Below the pieces are notes generated by a model, which did not search any database, had not been told where the DNA came from, and saw only the letters and a list, made by a program, of their open reading frames with translations. A program made the translations under genes and the position numbers. 64,000 bases of DNA from Hyphomicrobiales bacterium (GTDB lineage Bacteria; Pseudomonadota; Alphaproteobacteria; Rhizobiales; Rhizobiaceae), in assembly GCA_900469965.1 (NCBI GenBank), contig UBZP01000003.1, forward strand, positions 62,293 to 126,292, in the 5' to 3' direction. This document shows positions 27,414 to 35,289 of the stretch, in pieces (position 1 is the first letter of the stretch; every line of letters starts with the position of its first letter).

Positions 27414-29004
27414 CGGCCGCCTCCGTCGATTGCTTGACCAGCCTGAACCCCGACACCTTCAGCCAGGAGAAATCGACCGAATCCGCGACCGCGCGGCTGA
27501 GGATCATCAGATCCATCGGGCCGCGCACCGGCTCCTCCAGCTGGATGTTGATGTTGATCGGCTGCTTGGAACTGACCTCGCGCCAGCCGCTGAAGTATGC
27601 GGACGGCTTGGCCGCGCCCTTGCGGGCAAGCTCGGCCACCTCCGATCGCGCGTTGGAATTCGCCGGTGCGAGCAGAAAGCTGACCGCCGCAGGCGCTCCC
27701 TGCGGATGATCGATGATGGCGCTGGCCGAAAAAGATATCGTTCCGGGTTCGACGGCGCGGCTGATCGCGCCGGCGGAGATGCCGCTCGGCAGCGGATGGC
27801 AGACGATGGCATGCTCGTGCTCGAGGAAGCGCACCGTCTGGAACTCCGGCACGATCGGCGTCACCGAGACGTCGGCGATCTGGCTCAGCGTGTCGACCGC
27901 CAGCCGGTAGTCGACGGTGAACTGGCCTTCGAGCAGATTGCTGGGCGCGATCATGTTGGGCGCGCTGGCGGGCTTGACGCCCGGCAGCCCGGTGAACACC
28001 CGGAACGCCAGCGGACGCAGGTCGAGATCGGGATGCGGGACCTCCGCGCGCGCCGCGTACCGTTCGCCGGCGATCGGATGGCCGAGCGACAGCCCCACGG
28101 TTTCGGGCCCGGTCGCGGAGATCCGCAACCGCAGCGTCCGCGCCGCCCCGCCACAGGCCCGCGGCAGCGAGAAGAAATTCCAGTTCGGGACCAGTTGCGC
28201 GTAGGGCACGGTCCATTCCGCGACGCCCTCGCCGCTTTCGAGATAGCTCAAGGCGACGACGAGCTCGCCGCTCGCCTTCGGCACCGTATGCAGGTGAAGC
28301 GCAAACCCGGCCACGCCGAGGCTGGACACCGGCAGCAGCTGCTCGACGAAGGCATTGGCAAGCAGCGGCCCGATCCCCTCGTCCTTCGGGTCCGAATAGG
28401 GGTCGTGGGCGAACACCTCGGAAACCGGCTCCCAGTTTCGGGCCTGGAACGCATCCTCGAGCGACCGGTAGTTTTCCAGGAGCGTTTCGCGTTCGCGCCG
28501 CAGGATCGCGAGCTCCGAGGTGATCGAGGCGCTGTATCGCGCGAGCCGGCCGACGCCGCCCTCGGTCAGCGCCTGCAGCAGCGCGAAACTGTCCGACCGC
28601 GTTGCCGGATCGAGCCGCTGGACGGGAACCGCAGGCACGGTCCCGAGCGCCCCGAGCAGGCCCATTTGCTCCCGCAGGTCCGCCTCGCCCTCGTCGGAGA
28701 AGGCCACGGCGATCAGGGGAAAGGCATTCTGCAGCGTCGCCGGGCGATGTTCTTTCGCCTCGAGGTAGACGACCAGGTCCTCGACCGCGCTCCCTTCGAA
28801 ACTGGCGCGATCCCGGCTCGATGCCGCTATCAGCTTTCGCGCTGCCAGTCGTTTCCCAATGCCGGAAGATATCAACTCTTGCACGCACAGCCTCTGAAGA
28901 ATTTTGTGACGCAACAAAACCAAAAGACGCTGAATAATCAGGCGCTTACTCAAATCATCAGGCGTCAGTGTCGAGAACGTAGCAACTATTCTTGCGGCGC
29001 ACAA
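27403..29004 (-). CDS. wgaA: Exopolysaccharide protein of unknown function (WgaA/ExpA1 position; DUF6212-like)
   Basis: About 533 residues if the TTG at 29004 is used; no ATG is available early in the frame. A GTG near 28884 with AGAGG before it is another possible start, about 40 residues shorter. No glycosyltransferase motif is seen. The mid and C-terminal parts are rich in alternating beta pattern (VVALSYLESGEGVAEWTVPY; RTLRLRISATGPETVGLSLG), suggesting beta-sandwich carbohydrate-binding modules. I think it is of the DUF6212 type found in rhizobial EPS clusters, but could not search. Its promoter region holds a WggR-like palindrome at 29045-29063, as expected for the first gene of the wga operon. 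Confidence 0.75.
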   Translation of the reverse strand: MCAARIVATFSTLTPDDLSKRLIIQRLLVLLRHKILQRLCVQELISSGIGKRLAARKLIAASSRDRASFEGSAVEDLVVYLEAKEHRPATLQNAFPLIAVAFSDEGEADLREQMGLLGALGTVPAVPVQRLDPATRSDSFALLQALTEGGVGRLARYSASITSELAILRRERETLLENYRSLEDAFQARNWEPVSEVFAHDPYSDPKDEGIGPLLANAFVEQLLPVSSLGVAGFALHLHTVPKASGELVVALSYLESGEGVAEWTVPYAQLVPNWNFFSLPRACGGAARTLRLRISATGPETVGLSLGHPIAGERYAARAEVPHPDLDLRPLAFRVFTGLPGVKPASAPNMIAPSNLLEGQFTVDYRLAVDTLSQIADVSVTPIVPEFQTVRFLEHEHAIVCHPLPSGISAGAISRAVEPGTISFSASAIIDHPQGAPAAVSFLLAPANSNARSEVAELARKGAAKPSAYFSGWREVSSKQPININIQLEEPVRGPMDLMILSRAVADSVDFSWLKVSGFRLVKQSTEAADVR

Positions 29005-29044
29005 TAATAATTTTTGGCGTGAGTCAAGTAATATATTTCAAATA

Positions 29045-29063
29045 TATTTAGAAAATCAAAGTA
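29045..29063 (-). promoter_or_regulatory. WggR-box-like palindrome upstream of wgaA
   Basis: Read on the minus strand: TACTTTGATTTTCTAAATA. It matches the other three boxes in length and key positions (TACTtcaaTTTTtgAAgTA) and lies 41 bp upstream of the wgaA start, overlapping the wgcA stop codon. It is the weakest of the four. Confidence 0.55.
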
Positions 29064-30318
29064 ATACGCCGTCATTTTCTGTTTTTGCATGACGATGCAG
29101 CGATTTGCCGGCCAGATTCTCGATCATATCCTGCTGAAGACCAAGGCAGCGATCCAGTCGGAAGCGCCTCTCGACCGTCCGGCGCGCCGCGGCGCGCATC
29201 CCGAGATGGCTTTCCGGGTCCTTCAGGGCGCCGAGGATCGCCTCGGCGAGGGCGTCGGTGTCGAAGAAGGGCACCAGCAGGCCGTTCTGGCCGTCGCGGA
29301 TGACCTCCTTCACCGGCGCCGTGTCCGATCCGATGACCAGGGCGCCGCAGGCCATCGCCTCCAGCACCGACCAGGACAGCACGAACGGATAGGTCAGGTA
29401 GAGATGCGCCGCCGAGATCTGGAACAGCTGCCGCAGGACCGGATGCGGCACGACGCCGGGAAAGACGATGTTCTCCTGCGGCATGTCCAGCGAGGCGAGA
29501 AGATGGTCCTTCCACGACCCGCCGCCGGGCGGCGGCATGCCGTAGCTCGTGCCGTCGCCGCCCACGAAAACGAACAGCACGTCGGGACGCGTCCGCACAA
29601 CCTTGGCGGCAGCCTCCAGGGCCTGTGGAAATCCCCGATACGGCTCGAGGTCGCGCGCGGCAAAGGTGACGACGGGCGGGCCGCCGGCGCCGAGGACGCG
29701 CCCGTCCGGAAGCCTGACCGAAGCCGACGGATCCGGCCGGAACCGCATCGTGTCGATGCCTTCGTGGCACACCGTGATCCGCTCCCGGACATCGGCGGGG
29801 TAGAGGCCCTTCTGCCAGTGGGTCGGGCTGATGCCGGCCTCGATGGCCTCGAGGGTGACGAGCTGGGCGATGTTGCGCAGCCGCAGCCTCTTGCGCGTCT
29901 CCAGATCGGGCGGATCGTCGGGGGCAAAGCCGATGTCCGCCCCTTCCGACCGGTAGAAGAACTCGCAGTATCCCAGGGCCGGCACCTGAGGCAGCACGTC
30001 CTTCAGGAACATCATGCTGCCCCAGCCGATATGGCCGACGACGATGTCGGGCACGAGCCCCTGTCGCACCATGGCGTCGAAGGTTTCGGCGACGCGATGG
30101 CCGATTCGCGTGTGGTGATCGGGAATTCCCATGTAGCGGGCCATCTGCGGGCTCGCGCGCGGGCCGGCCTCCGCCCGGTGTCGAACGACGCGAACGGAGG
30201 GGATCTTCTGGTCGATGGTCTCGGTGATGAGGCTGACCTCGTTGCCCGCCCGCAGGAGCTGGGTGGCCAGGGCGGCGAACTGGCCGAAGCCTCGTCGATG
30301 AACGAACGCCACGTGCAT
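29056..30318 (-). CDS. wgcA: GT4 glycosyltransferase (WgcA/ExpC position)
   Basis: 420 residues. GT-B fold: the acceptor half opens MHVAFVHRRGFGQFAALATQ and includes DIVVGHIGWGSMMFLKDVLP. The donor half has VTFAARDLEPYRGFPQALEA and the conserved region YPFVLSWSVLEAMACGALVI followed by GSDTAPVKEVI (E-x7-E motif). It is likely to add one sugar of the galactoglucan repeat in the cytoplasm. It follows the regulator wggR by 44 bp in the same direction, as expC follows expG in S. meliloti. Confidence 0.85.
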   Translation of the reverse strand: MHVAFVHRRGFGQFAALATQLLRAGNEVSLITETIDQKIPSVRVVRHRAEAGPRASPQMARYMGIPDHHTRIGHRVAETFDAMVRQGLVPDIVVGHIGWGSMMFLKDVLPQVPALGYCEFFYRSEGADIGFAPDDPPDLETRKRLRLRNIAQLVTLEAIEAGISPTHWQKGLYPADVRERITVCHEGIDTMRFRPDPSASVRLPDGRVLGAGGPPVVTFAARDLEPYRGFPQALEAAAKVVRTRPDVLFVFVGGDGTSYGMPPPGGGSWKDHLLASLDMPQENIVFPGVVPHPVLRQLFQISAAHLYLTYPFVLSWSVLEAMACGALVIGSDTAPVKEVIRDGQNGLLVPFFDTDALAEAILGALKDPESHLGMRAAARRTVERRFRLDRCLGLQQDMIENLAGKSLHRHAKTENDGVLL

Positions 30319-30362
30319 CGCGTCTAGCCCGTTACCGCCAGGACCACCGCATCACGCATCGC

Positions 30363-30938
30363 TCACACGCCGAACCGTGAAGCGCTGCCCCAGGCCAGCT
30401 CGAGCTGGTGCAACGTCTGGAAGGCCGTTTCCAGCATGCGCTGATCCTGGTCGCCCCGATTGACCGCGCGCTCGTAGGTCATCGCCGCATCGCGAAGGCT
30501 TGCCCGCAGTCGCCGGCCCTTCTCCGTCAGCTTGATGCGCGCAGACCGCTTGTCGCGCTGGGAGGCGACGCGATCGATGTAGTCGCCGTCGGCCAGCTGC
30601 TTCAGGTAATACGAAACGTTCGAGCCGACATAGTGCCCGCGGTCCAGAAGTTCGGCGACCGAGAGCTCCGAATCGCCAATGGCGAGCAGGACCATCGCCT
30701 GCGCGGGCCCAATATCATCGACGCGAAGCTTGGTCAGCTCCGCGCGCACAAGACCAGAAAACCGTCGGCTTGCCCGCTCCATCAGACGAGCGAGCTCGAA
30801 ATACGTAACCTGCCGGGGGGCGCCGATTTCGGCATCCTGCGGATGCTGGGGGTCAGCTTGCGCCCCCTGATTCTGACCTTGAATATTCGGATCTACATTA
30901 AGTTCTACGGACAGATTGAGCACACTCTCTTCTTTCAT
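30363..30938 (-). CDS. wggR: MarR-family activator of exopolysaccharide genes (WggR/ExpG-like)
   Basis: 191 residues from the ATG at 30938, which has GGAGAG 7 nt upstream; longer in-frame starts lack a ribosome site. An N-terminal 55-residue extension, Gln/Asn-rich, precedes a MarR winged helix: FELARLMERASRRFSGLVRA, IGPAQAMVLLAIGDSELSVA, ELLDRGHYVGSNVSYYLKQL, then the wing DRVASQRDKRSARIKLTEKG. S. meliloti ExpG/WggR has about the same length and location. It binds palindromes in front of expA1, between expG and expD1, and at expE1. Here similar palindromes occur at the equivalent places, including one 22 bp upstream of this gene. Confidence 0.88.
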   Translation of the reverse strand: MKEESVLNLSVELNVDPNIQGQNQGAQADPQHPQDAEIGAPRQVTYFELARLMERASRRFSGLVRAELTKLRVDDIGPAQAMVLLAIGDSELSVAELLDRGHYVGSNVSYYLKQLADGDYIDRVASQRDKRSARIKLTEKGRRLRASLRDAAMTYERAVNRGDQDQRMLETAFQTLHQLELAWGSASRFGV

Positions 30939-30955
30939 CCCACTCTCCAAAACGG

Positions 30956-30984
30956 AAATTACTTCAATTTTTGAAGTAATTTTC
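30956..30984. promoter_or_regulatory. WggR-box-like palindrome between wggR and wgdA
   Basis: Core TACTTCAATTTTTGAAGTA (30960-30978) is a near-perfect inverted repeat in the 124-bp AT-rich gap between two divergent genes. Extended flanks give a 29-bp match with the site before wgeA (23 identical positions). It probably controls wggR itself and wgdA-wgdB. Confidence 0.75.
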
Positions 30985-31062
30985 AAATATGCCCATTTCC
31001 CCCCGATTAACCTGAGCTTGCACAACTCCTCCCTTGTGTGCCAGATTGGTAGGAGCAATACT

Positions 31063-32895
31063 ATGCGTCCGTCCAACTATAAGCCAATCCGTCCTCCAAC
31101 AGATTGTTCTAACGTTAACTTCAGGCAAATCGCCATGCGTGATACTGTTCAAAATGAGACAAGAAGCAAGGGGCAAAATTGGGGTGGCAAGGCGCCAAAC
31201 AACTCCGGATTGCTCATCTTGCAAGCGAAGCGTGTATTCTTGTCCGGGTTGCTCTATGCGGCCGCGCTGAGTGTGTGCCTGAATTTATTGCAACTCACGA
31301 TGCCTCTGTTCATGCTGCAAGTTCATGACAGGGTGCTCAACAGTCAGAGCATGGACACGCTGGTGATGCTGACCGTCCTGGCGATCGGCGCCCTCGTGGT
31401 GTTCGGCGTCCTGGAGTACATCCGCGCCCTGTCGTTCCAGGCGATCGGCGGCGCGCTGGTGCGGCGGCTGAACATGCCCGTCCTCGCCGCCGCCGTCCAG
31501 GCCTCGGTCGACCAGGGCCTGTCGCGCGCCACCCAGTCGCTGCGCGACATCGCGGAATTGCGGAGCTTCCTGACGTCGTCGGCAGTCAGCGCCCCCCTCG
31601 ATGCGGCCTGGTCGCCGATCTTTCTCGGCGCCCTGTTCCTGCTGCACCCGCTCTTCGGCCTGATCGGCGCCGTCTCGGTGGCCCTGCTTCTCTGCGGCGG
31701 CCTGGTGACGGACATGCTGACCCGCCAGCTCACCAAGGAAGCGAATCAGACGAACGTCGAAGCCCTGTCAAAGATCGGCGCATCCCTGCGCCATGCCGAG
31801 GCGATCGAGTCGATGGGCATGCTGCCGGCCCTGGCCAGCCGCTGGCGCGCCCTGCAGCTGCAGGCCCTCGGCGCCTTCGAGACGAGCGGCAGCAGGAGCA
31901 AGGCGATGACGTCCATCACCCGCAGCCTGCGCTATTCCATCCAGATCGTCACGCTCGCGGCCGGGGCGTACCTCGTGCTGGAGCAGGCGATCACGCCCGG
32001 TGCGATGATGGCGTCGAGCATTCTCGTCGGACGCCTGCTGATCCCCTTCGACACGATCATCGACAACTGGCGGCAGTGGGTTCTCGCGATCGCCGGCTGG
32101 CGCCGCCTCGAGGCCACGCTGAAGGCCGACCTTGCGATCCGCCAGACGATGCCCACGCCGCATTCCTCGGGCGACATCGTGGTCGACAAGCTGGTCTACG
32201 CGGCGCCGGGGCTCGACGTGCCGATCATCAAGGGGATCTCCTTCACCCTCTCGCCGGGCGAGGTGCTCGGCGTGATCGGCCCCTCCGCCGCCGGCAAGTC
32301 GACGCTGGCCCGCCTGCTGGTCGGGATATTGCGCCCCACCTCCGGCGGCGTCTTCCTCGACGGCAACAACACCTTTCTCTGGGAGCGCAGTTCGTTCGGC
32401 CAGGTGGTCGGATATCTGCCGCAGTCCGTCTCGCTGCTGGAAGGCACGATCCGCGAGAACATCGGCCGGATGGCGGACAGCGACCCCTACAAGGTCCTGG
32501 AGGCGGCGCGGCTGGCCGATGTCCACGAGATGATCGGGCGCCTGCCGCTCGGCTACGACACCCCCGTCGGCGACGGGCACCTGACCCTGTCCGGCGGGCA
32601 GCGGCAGCGGATCGCGCTCGCGCGCTGCCTCTACAACCGGCCCCGTCTCATCGTCCTCGACGAACCGAACGCCAATCTCGACGCGATCGGCGAGCGGGCG
32701 CTCATCCGAGCGATCCAGCATGCGCGCGAGGACGGCGCCATGGTCATCATCATCGCCCACCGGCCGGCCATCATGCAGGTCGCCGACAAGCTGCTCGTGC
32801 TCGAGAACGGCCGCATCACGCAGTTCGGACCGCGCGCGGACGTGGTGCCGGCGACCATGCCGGGTGAACAGCGCCGGGAGATGACCGCGATATGA
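31063..32895 (+). CDS. wgdA: Type I secretion ABC transporter (WgdA/ExpD1, PrsD-like)
   Basis: 610 residues from the ATG at 31063, chosen for AGGAG 7 nt upstream; an ATG at 31135 is the alternative. The first half is a six-helix membrane domain (GLLYAAALSVCLNLLQLTMP; DRVLNSQSMDTLVMLTVLAI). The second half is an ATPase: Walker A GPSAAGKST, signature LSGGQRQRIALARCL, Walker B LIVLDEPNANLD, H-loop IIIAHRP. PrsD-type pumps export RTX proteins without a cleaved signal. With WgdB and a TolC channel it should secrete WgeA. In S. meliloti ExpD1/D2 are also needed for galactoglucan production. It overlaps wgdB by 4 nt (ATGA). Confidence 0.93.
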   Translation: MRPSNYKPIRPPTDCSNVNFRQIAMRDTVQNETRSKGQNWGGKAPNNSGLLILQAKRVFLSGLLYAAALSVCLNLLQLTMPLFMLQVHDRVLNSQSMDTLVMLTVLAIGALVVFGVLEYIRALSFQAIGGALVRRLNMPVLAAAVQASVDQGLSRATQSLRDIAELRSFLTSSAVSAPLDAAWSPIFLGALFLLHPLFGLIGAVSVALLLCGGLVTDMLTRQLTKEANQTNVEALSKIGASLRHAEAIESMGMLPALASRWRALQLQALGAFETSGSRSKAMTSITRSLRYSIQIVTLAAGAYLVLEQAITPGAMMASSILVGRLLIPFDTIIDNWRQWVLAIAGWRRLEATLKADLAIRQTMPTPHSSGDIVVDKLVYAAPGLDVPIIKGISFTLSPGEVLGVIGPSAAGKSTLARLLVGILRPTSGGVFLDGNNTFLWERSSFGQVVGYLPQSVSLLEGTIRENIGRMADSDPYKVLEAARLADVHEMIGRLPLGYDTPVGDGHLTLSGGQRQRIALARCLYNRPRLIVLDEPNANLDAIGERALIRAIQHAREDGAMVIIIAHRPAIMQVADKLLVLENGRITQFGPRADVVPATMPGEQRREMTAI

Positions 32896-34289
32896 CCGAG
32901 AAGAAGCCCCTTGCCGTCCGCTCCGCCCTGGTCGAACGTCCCATGCACCACCAGCCGGTGACGCTCGGCGTCAGCCCCCCGCATCCGGAGCTCGAGGAAT
33001 TCGATACCCGCTCGCCGCTCCGGCGCCTGGTCATTGCGGGCCTTGCCACGGTCATCGTGTCCTTCGGCGGCTTCTTCGCCTGGGCGTTTTCGACCGAACT
33101 CAGCAGCGCGACCGTCGCCAACGGCACCGTCATCGTCGATTCCAAGCGCAAGACCGTCAGCCATTTCGAGGGCGGCGTCATGAACCGCCTCCTCGTCCAG
33201 GAGGGCGACAAGGTGATCGCCGGCCAGCCCGTGATCGAGCTGGAGGACACGCGCGCCCGCTCCAGCCTGCAGTCGCTGCAAAGCCGGCGCATCGGCCTGA
33301 CGGCGAAACTGGCGCGGCTGAAGGCCGAGCAGGCCGACATGCCGCAGATCGACTTTCCGCGCGATTTCGGCGAGGTCAGCGACCTGGCCGTCGACGACGC
33401 CATCAAGGCCGAGACGATCTTCTTCGAAAAGCGGCGCGAGGCGAAGCTTGGCCGGATAGACGTCCAGAAGAAGACCATCGAGGAGTATTTCGAGCAGGCG
33501 AAGTCGCTCGGCATCCAGATCCAGGCGACCGACCGGCAGATCGATCTCATCAACGAGCACCGGACGGCGATCGCGACCCTGGTGAAGAAGGGCGTGGCAC
33601 CGCGCACGCAGCTGATCGAGGTCGAGGCCAACCTCAGCGAGCTTGCCCGGACACGCAGCGAACTCGTCGGCGACAAGGCCCAGGCGGAAAAGGCCGAGGC
33701 CGGCGCACAACTGGCGCTGACCGGCATCGAAAGCGAGTTTCAGTCGACGATCGCCGGCGAGATCACGACGGCACGCGTCGAGCTCGCCGATGTCGAAGAG
33801 CAGATCACCGCCTCCAAGGACGTGCTGCGCCGCCTGGAGATCCGCTCCCCGCAGGCCGGCATCATCAGCAACATCTGGGTGCGCACCCCCGGCAGCGCGG
33901 TCACCCCCGGGCAGGCGCTGCTCGAGATCGTTCCGGAAGACGAGCCGCTCCTGATCGAGATGCGCGTCAATCCGCGCGACATCGACAGCATCGCCGTCGG
34001 CTCCCCCACCCAGATCAGGCTGACGGCCTACAACCAGCGCTCCCGCCTGCCGCTCGAAGGCGCGATCACCTATGTCGCCGCCGACCAGTCGGTGGATGAG
34101 AAGTCGAACTCCGCCTATTTCGTCGCGCGCGCCAGGATCGACGCGGCGTCGCTCGCGGCGAGCCCCGATATCCGCCTCTATCCCGGCATGCCCGCCGAGG
34201 TGCTGATCATCCACAAGGCCCGCCTTGCGATCGACTACCTGACCTCGCCCGTCGTCGAGAGTTTCAACCGCGCCTTCAGGGAAGACTGA
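32892..34289 (+). CDS. wgdB: Type I secretion membrane fusion protein, HlyD family (WgdB/ExpD2, PrsE-like)
   Basis: 465 residues. A short cytoplasmic N-terminus, one membrane helix at about 38-62 (LVIAGLATVIVSFGGFFAWA), then a lipoyl half (ANGTVIVDSKRKTVSHFEGG). A long coiled-coil hairpin spans about 110-310, followed by the second lipoyl half (EIRSPQAGIISNIWVRTPGS) and a beta domain ending in the HlyD-type PGMPAEVLI motif. It links WgdA to an outer-membrane TolC protein, which is not encoded nearby. The start overlaps the wgdA stop (ATGA). Confidence 0.93.
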   Translation: MTEKKPLAVRSALVERPMHHQPVTLGVSPPHPELEEFDTRSPLRRLVIAGLATVIVSFGGFFAWAFSTELSSATVANGTVIVDSKRKTVSHFEGGVMNRLLVQEGDKVIAGQPVIELEDTRARSSLQSLQSRRIGLTAKLARLKAEQADMPQIDFPRDFGEVSDLAVDDAIKAETIFFEKRREAKLGRIDVQKKTIEEYFEQAKSLGIQIQATDRQIDLINEHRTAIATLVKKGVAPRTQLIEVEANLSELARTRSELVGDKAQAEKAEAGAQLALTGIESEFQSTIAGEITTARVELADVEEQITASKDVLRRLEIRSPQAGIISNIWVRTPGSAVTPGQALLEIVPEDEPLLIEMRVNPRDIDSIAVGSPTQIRLTAYNQRSRLPLEGAITYVAADQSVDEKSNSAYFVARARIDAASLAASPDIRLYPGMPAEVLIIHKARLAIDYLTSPVVESFNRAFRED

Positions 34290-34298
34290 AACATCGAT

Positions 34299-34316
34299 AC
34301 GGCCCGCGATGGCCGT
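34299..34316 (+). terminator. Weak hairpin after wgdB
   Basis: ACGGCC-CGCGAT-GGCCGT, a 6-bp stem starting 10 bp past the wgdB stop and immediately before the wgeA control region. No T-run follows. Transcription from wgd may be only partly ended here. Confidence 0.35.
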
Positions 34317-34323
34317 TGCGTGT

Positions 34324-34352
34324 AAATTACTATGAATTTTGAAGTTCTTTTC
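34324..34352. promoter_or_regulatory. WggR-box-like palindrome upstream of wgeA
   Basis: Core TACTATGAATTTTGAAGTT at 34328-34346, with the same AAAT...TTTTC flanks as the wggR-wgdA site. It lies in an AT-rich 274-bp gap, about 215 bp upstream of the wgeA start. That distance implies a long 5' untranslated leader or an upstream activation site. The remainder of the gap to 34563 shows no other clear feature. Confidence 0.7.
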
Positions 34353-34563
34353 GGATAAAATCGGATAATTTTACTTCCTAAGTACCAATATTACCAAAAT
34401 AGGACGCGAAGAACCGGGTTTAGCAAAATAAATTTTTCATTATCGGACATTTTGGCTGTGCGATATGCTTGCCTTGTCTTTTATTGCAGTGCACATTCCC
34501 CACGCGCAATCGTCGCACCCTGCGCCGATAGCGCGAGAGTGTAACCCTGTAGAGGAGAGGCAG

Positions 34564-35223
34564 ATGGCCACTTTGGAAGGCGGCGCATACGACGACGCCC
34601 TGTTCGGCTCACGCTTCAACGACTTCATTCGCGCCCATGGGGGCGATGACTTCGTGAGCGGAGGCAACGGGCACGACCTCATGTTCGGTGAGGACGGCGA
34701 TGACATCATGTTCGGCGGCAAGGGCAACGACACCCTGTTCGGCGGCGAGGGCAGCGATCTGCTGAACGGCGAGAACGGTGACGACACCCTCGTCGGCGGC
34801 TGGGGCGACGACCTGCTGTACGGCGACAAGGGCAGCGACGTCCTGCTCGGCGGACACGGAAGCGACCTCTTGTCCGGCGGCAAGGGCAGTGACGTGCTCT
34901 ATGGCGGCGACGGCGACGACCTCATCGACGGCGGCGCCGGCAGCGATGTCATGGCAGGCGGTGCGGGACACGACATCTTCGTCTTCGACGGCGGTGGCGG
35001 CAACGACGTCATTCTCGACTTCACCCCCGGCGAGGATCTGCTGCAGATCTCGAAGGACATCAATGGGCTCGACGTGTCTTCGCCCGAAGACCTCGTCTCG
35101 CGCATCACGCAGGTCGGCGGCAATGTCGTCGTGGATCTCGGCCATGGCGATACGCTCACGTTGGTCAACGCCGACGCGGACGACATCGAGGCCAATCCCG
35201 AGAACTACTTCACGGTTCACTGA
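34564..35223 (+). CDS. wgeA: Small secreted RTX calcium-binding protein (WgeA/ExpE1-like)
   Basis: 219 residues from the ATG at 34564 (GAGGAGAGG upstream). Residues about 18-145 are 12-13 consecutive nonapeptides of the GGxGxDxLx type (for example GGKGNDTLFGGEGSDLLNG), forming a calcium beta-roll. The last 75 residues (VILDFTPGEDLLQISKDING, ending NPENYFTVH) fit an uncleaved type I secretion signal. There is no enzymatic domain. It should leave through WgdA-WgdB. S. meliloti ExpE1 is likewise an RTX protein of the galactoglucan cluster and may aid polymer secretion or matrix assembly. The DNA is repetitive because of the repeats, not a separate repeat element. Confidence 0.92.
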   Translation: MATLEGGAYDDALFGSRFNDFIRAHGGDDFVSGGNGHDLMFGEDGDDIMFGGKGNDTLFGGEGSDLLNGENGDDTLVGGWGDDLLYGDKGSDVLLGGHGSDLLSGGKGSDVLYGGDGDDLIDGGAGSDVMAGGAGHDIFVFDGGGGNDVILDFTPGEDLLQISKDINGLDVSSPEDLVSRITQVGGNVVVDLGHGDTLTLVNADADDIEANPENYFTVH

Positions 35224-35234
35224 GCGTGAGCTGG

Positions 35235-35269
35235 GCGCGCCCTGCTTCCTCCCGTGGGGCGCGCGCTTT
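35235..35269 (+). terminator. Hairpin between wgeA and wgeB (attenuator-like)
   Basis: GCGCGCCC (35235-35242) pairs with GGGCGCGC (35257-35264), followed by GCTTTC. Placed 11 bp past wgeA and before wgeB, it could let the abundant RTX protein be made in excess of the glycosyltransferases downstream. Confidence 0.45.
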
Positions 35270-35289
35270 CCGATCCAGAGGGATAGCGT

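Noticed and set aside
24921-27437. Long plus-strand open frame opposite wgaB
   Set aside because: No motifs and shadow-type composition; the minus strand shows two complete glycosyltransferase domains.
30916-31062. Earlier start codon for wgdA at 30916
   Set aside because: It would read through the WggR box and the wggR start region and has no ribosome site, while 31063 has AGGAG at ideal spacing.
34640-34980. Tandem DNA repeat or CRISPR-like array
   Set aside because: The periodicity of 27 bp comes from RTX nonapeptide codons; the units vary in sequence and lie in frame in wgeA.
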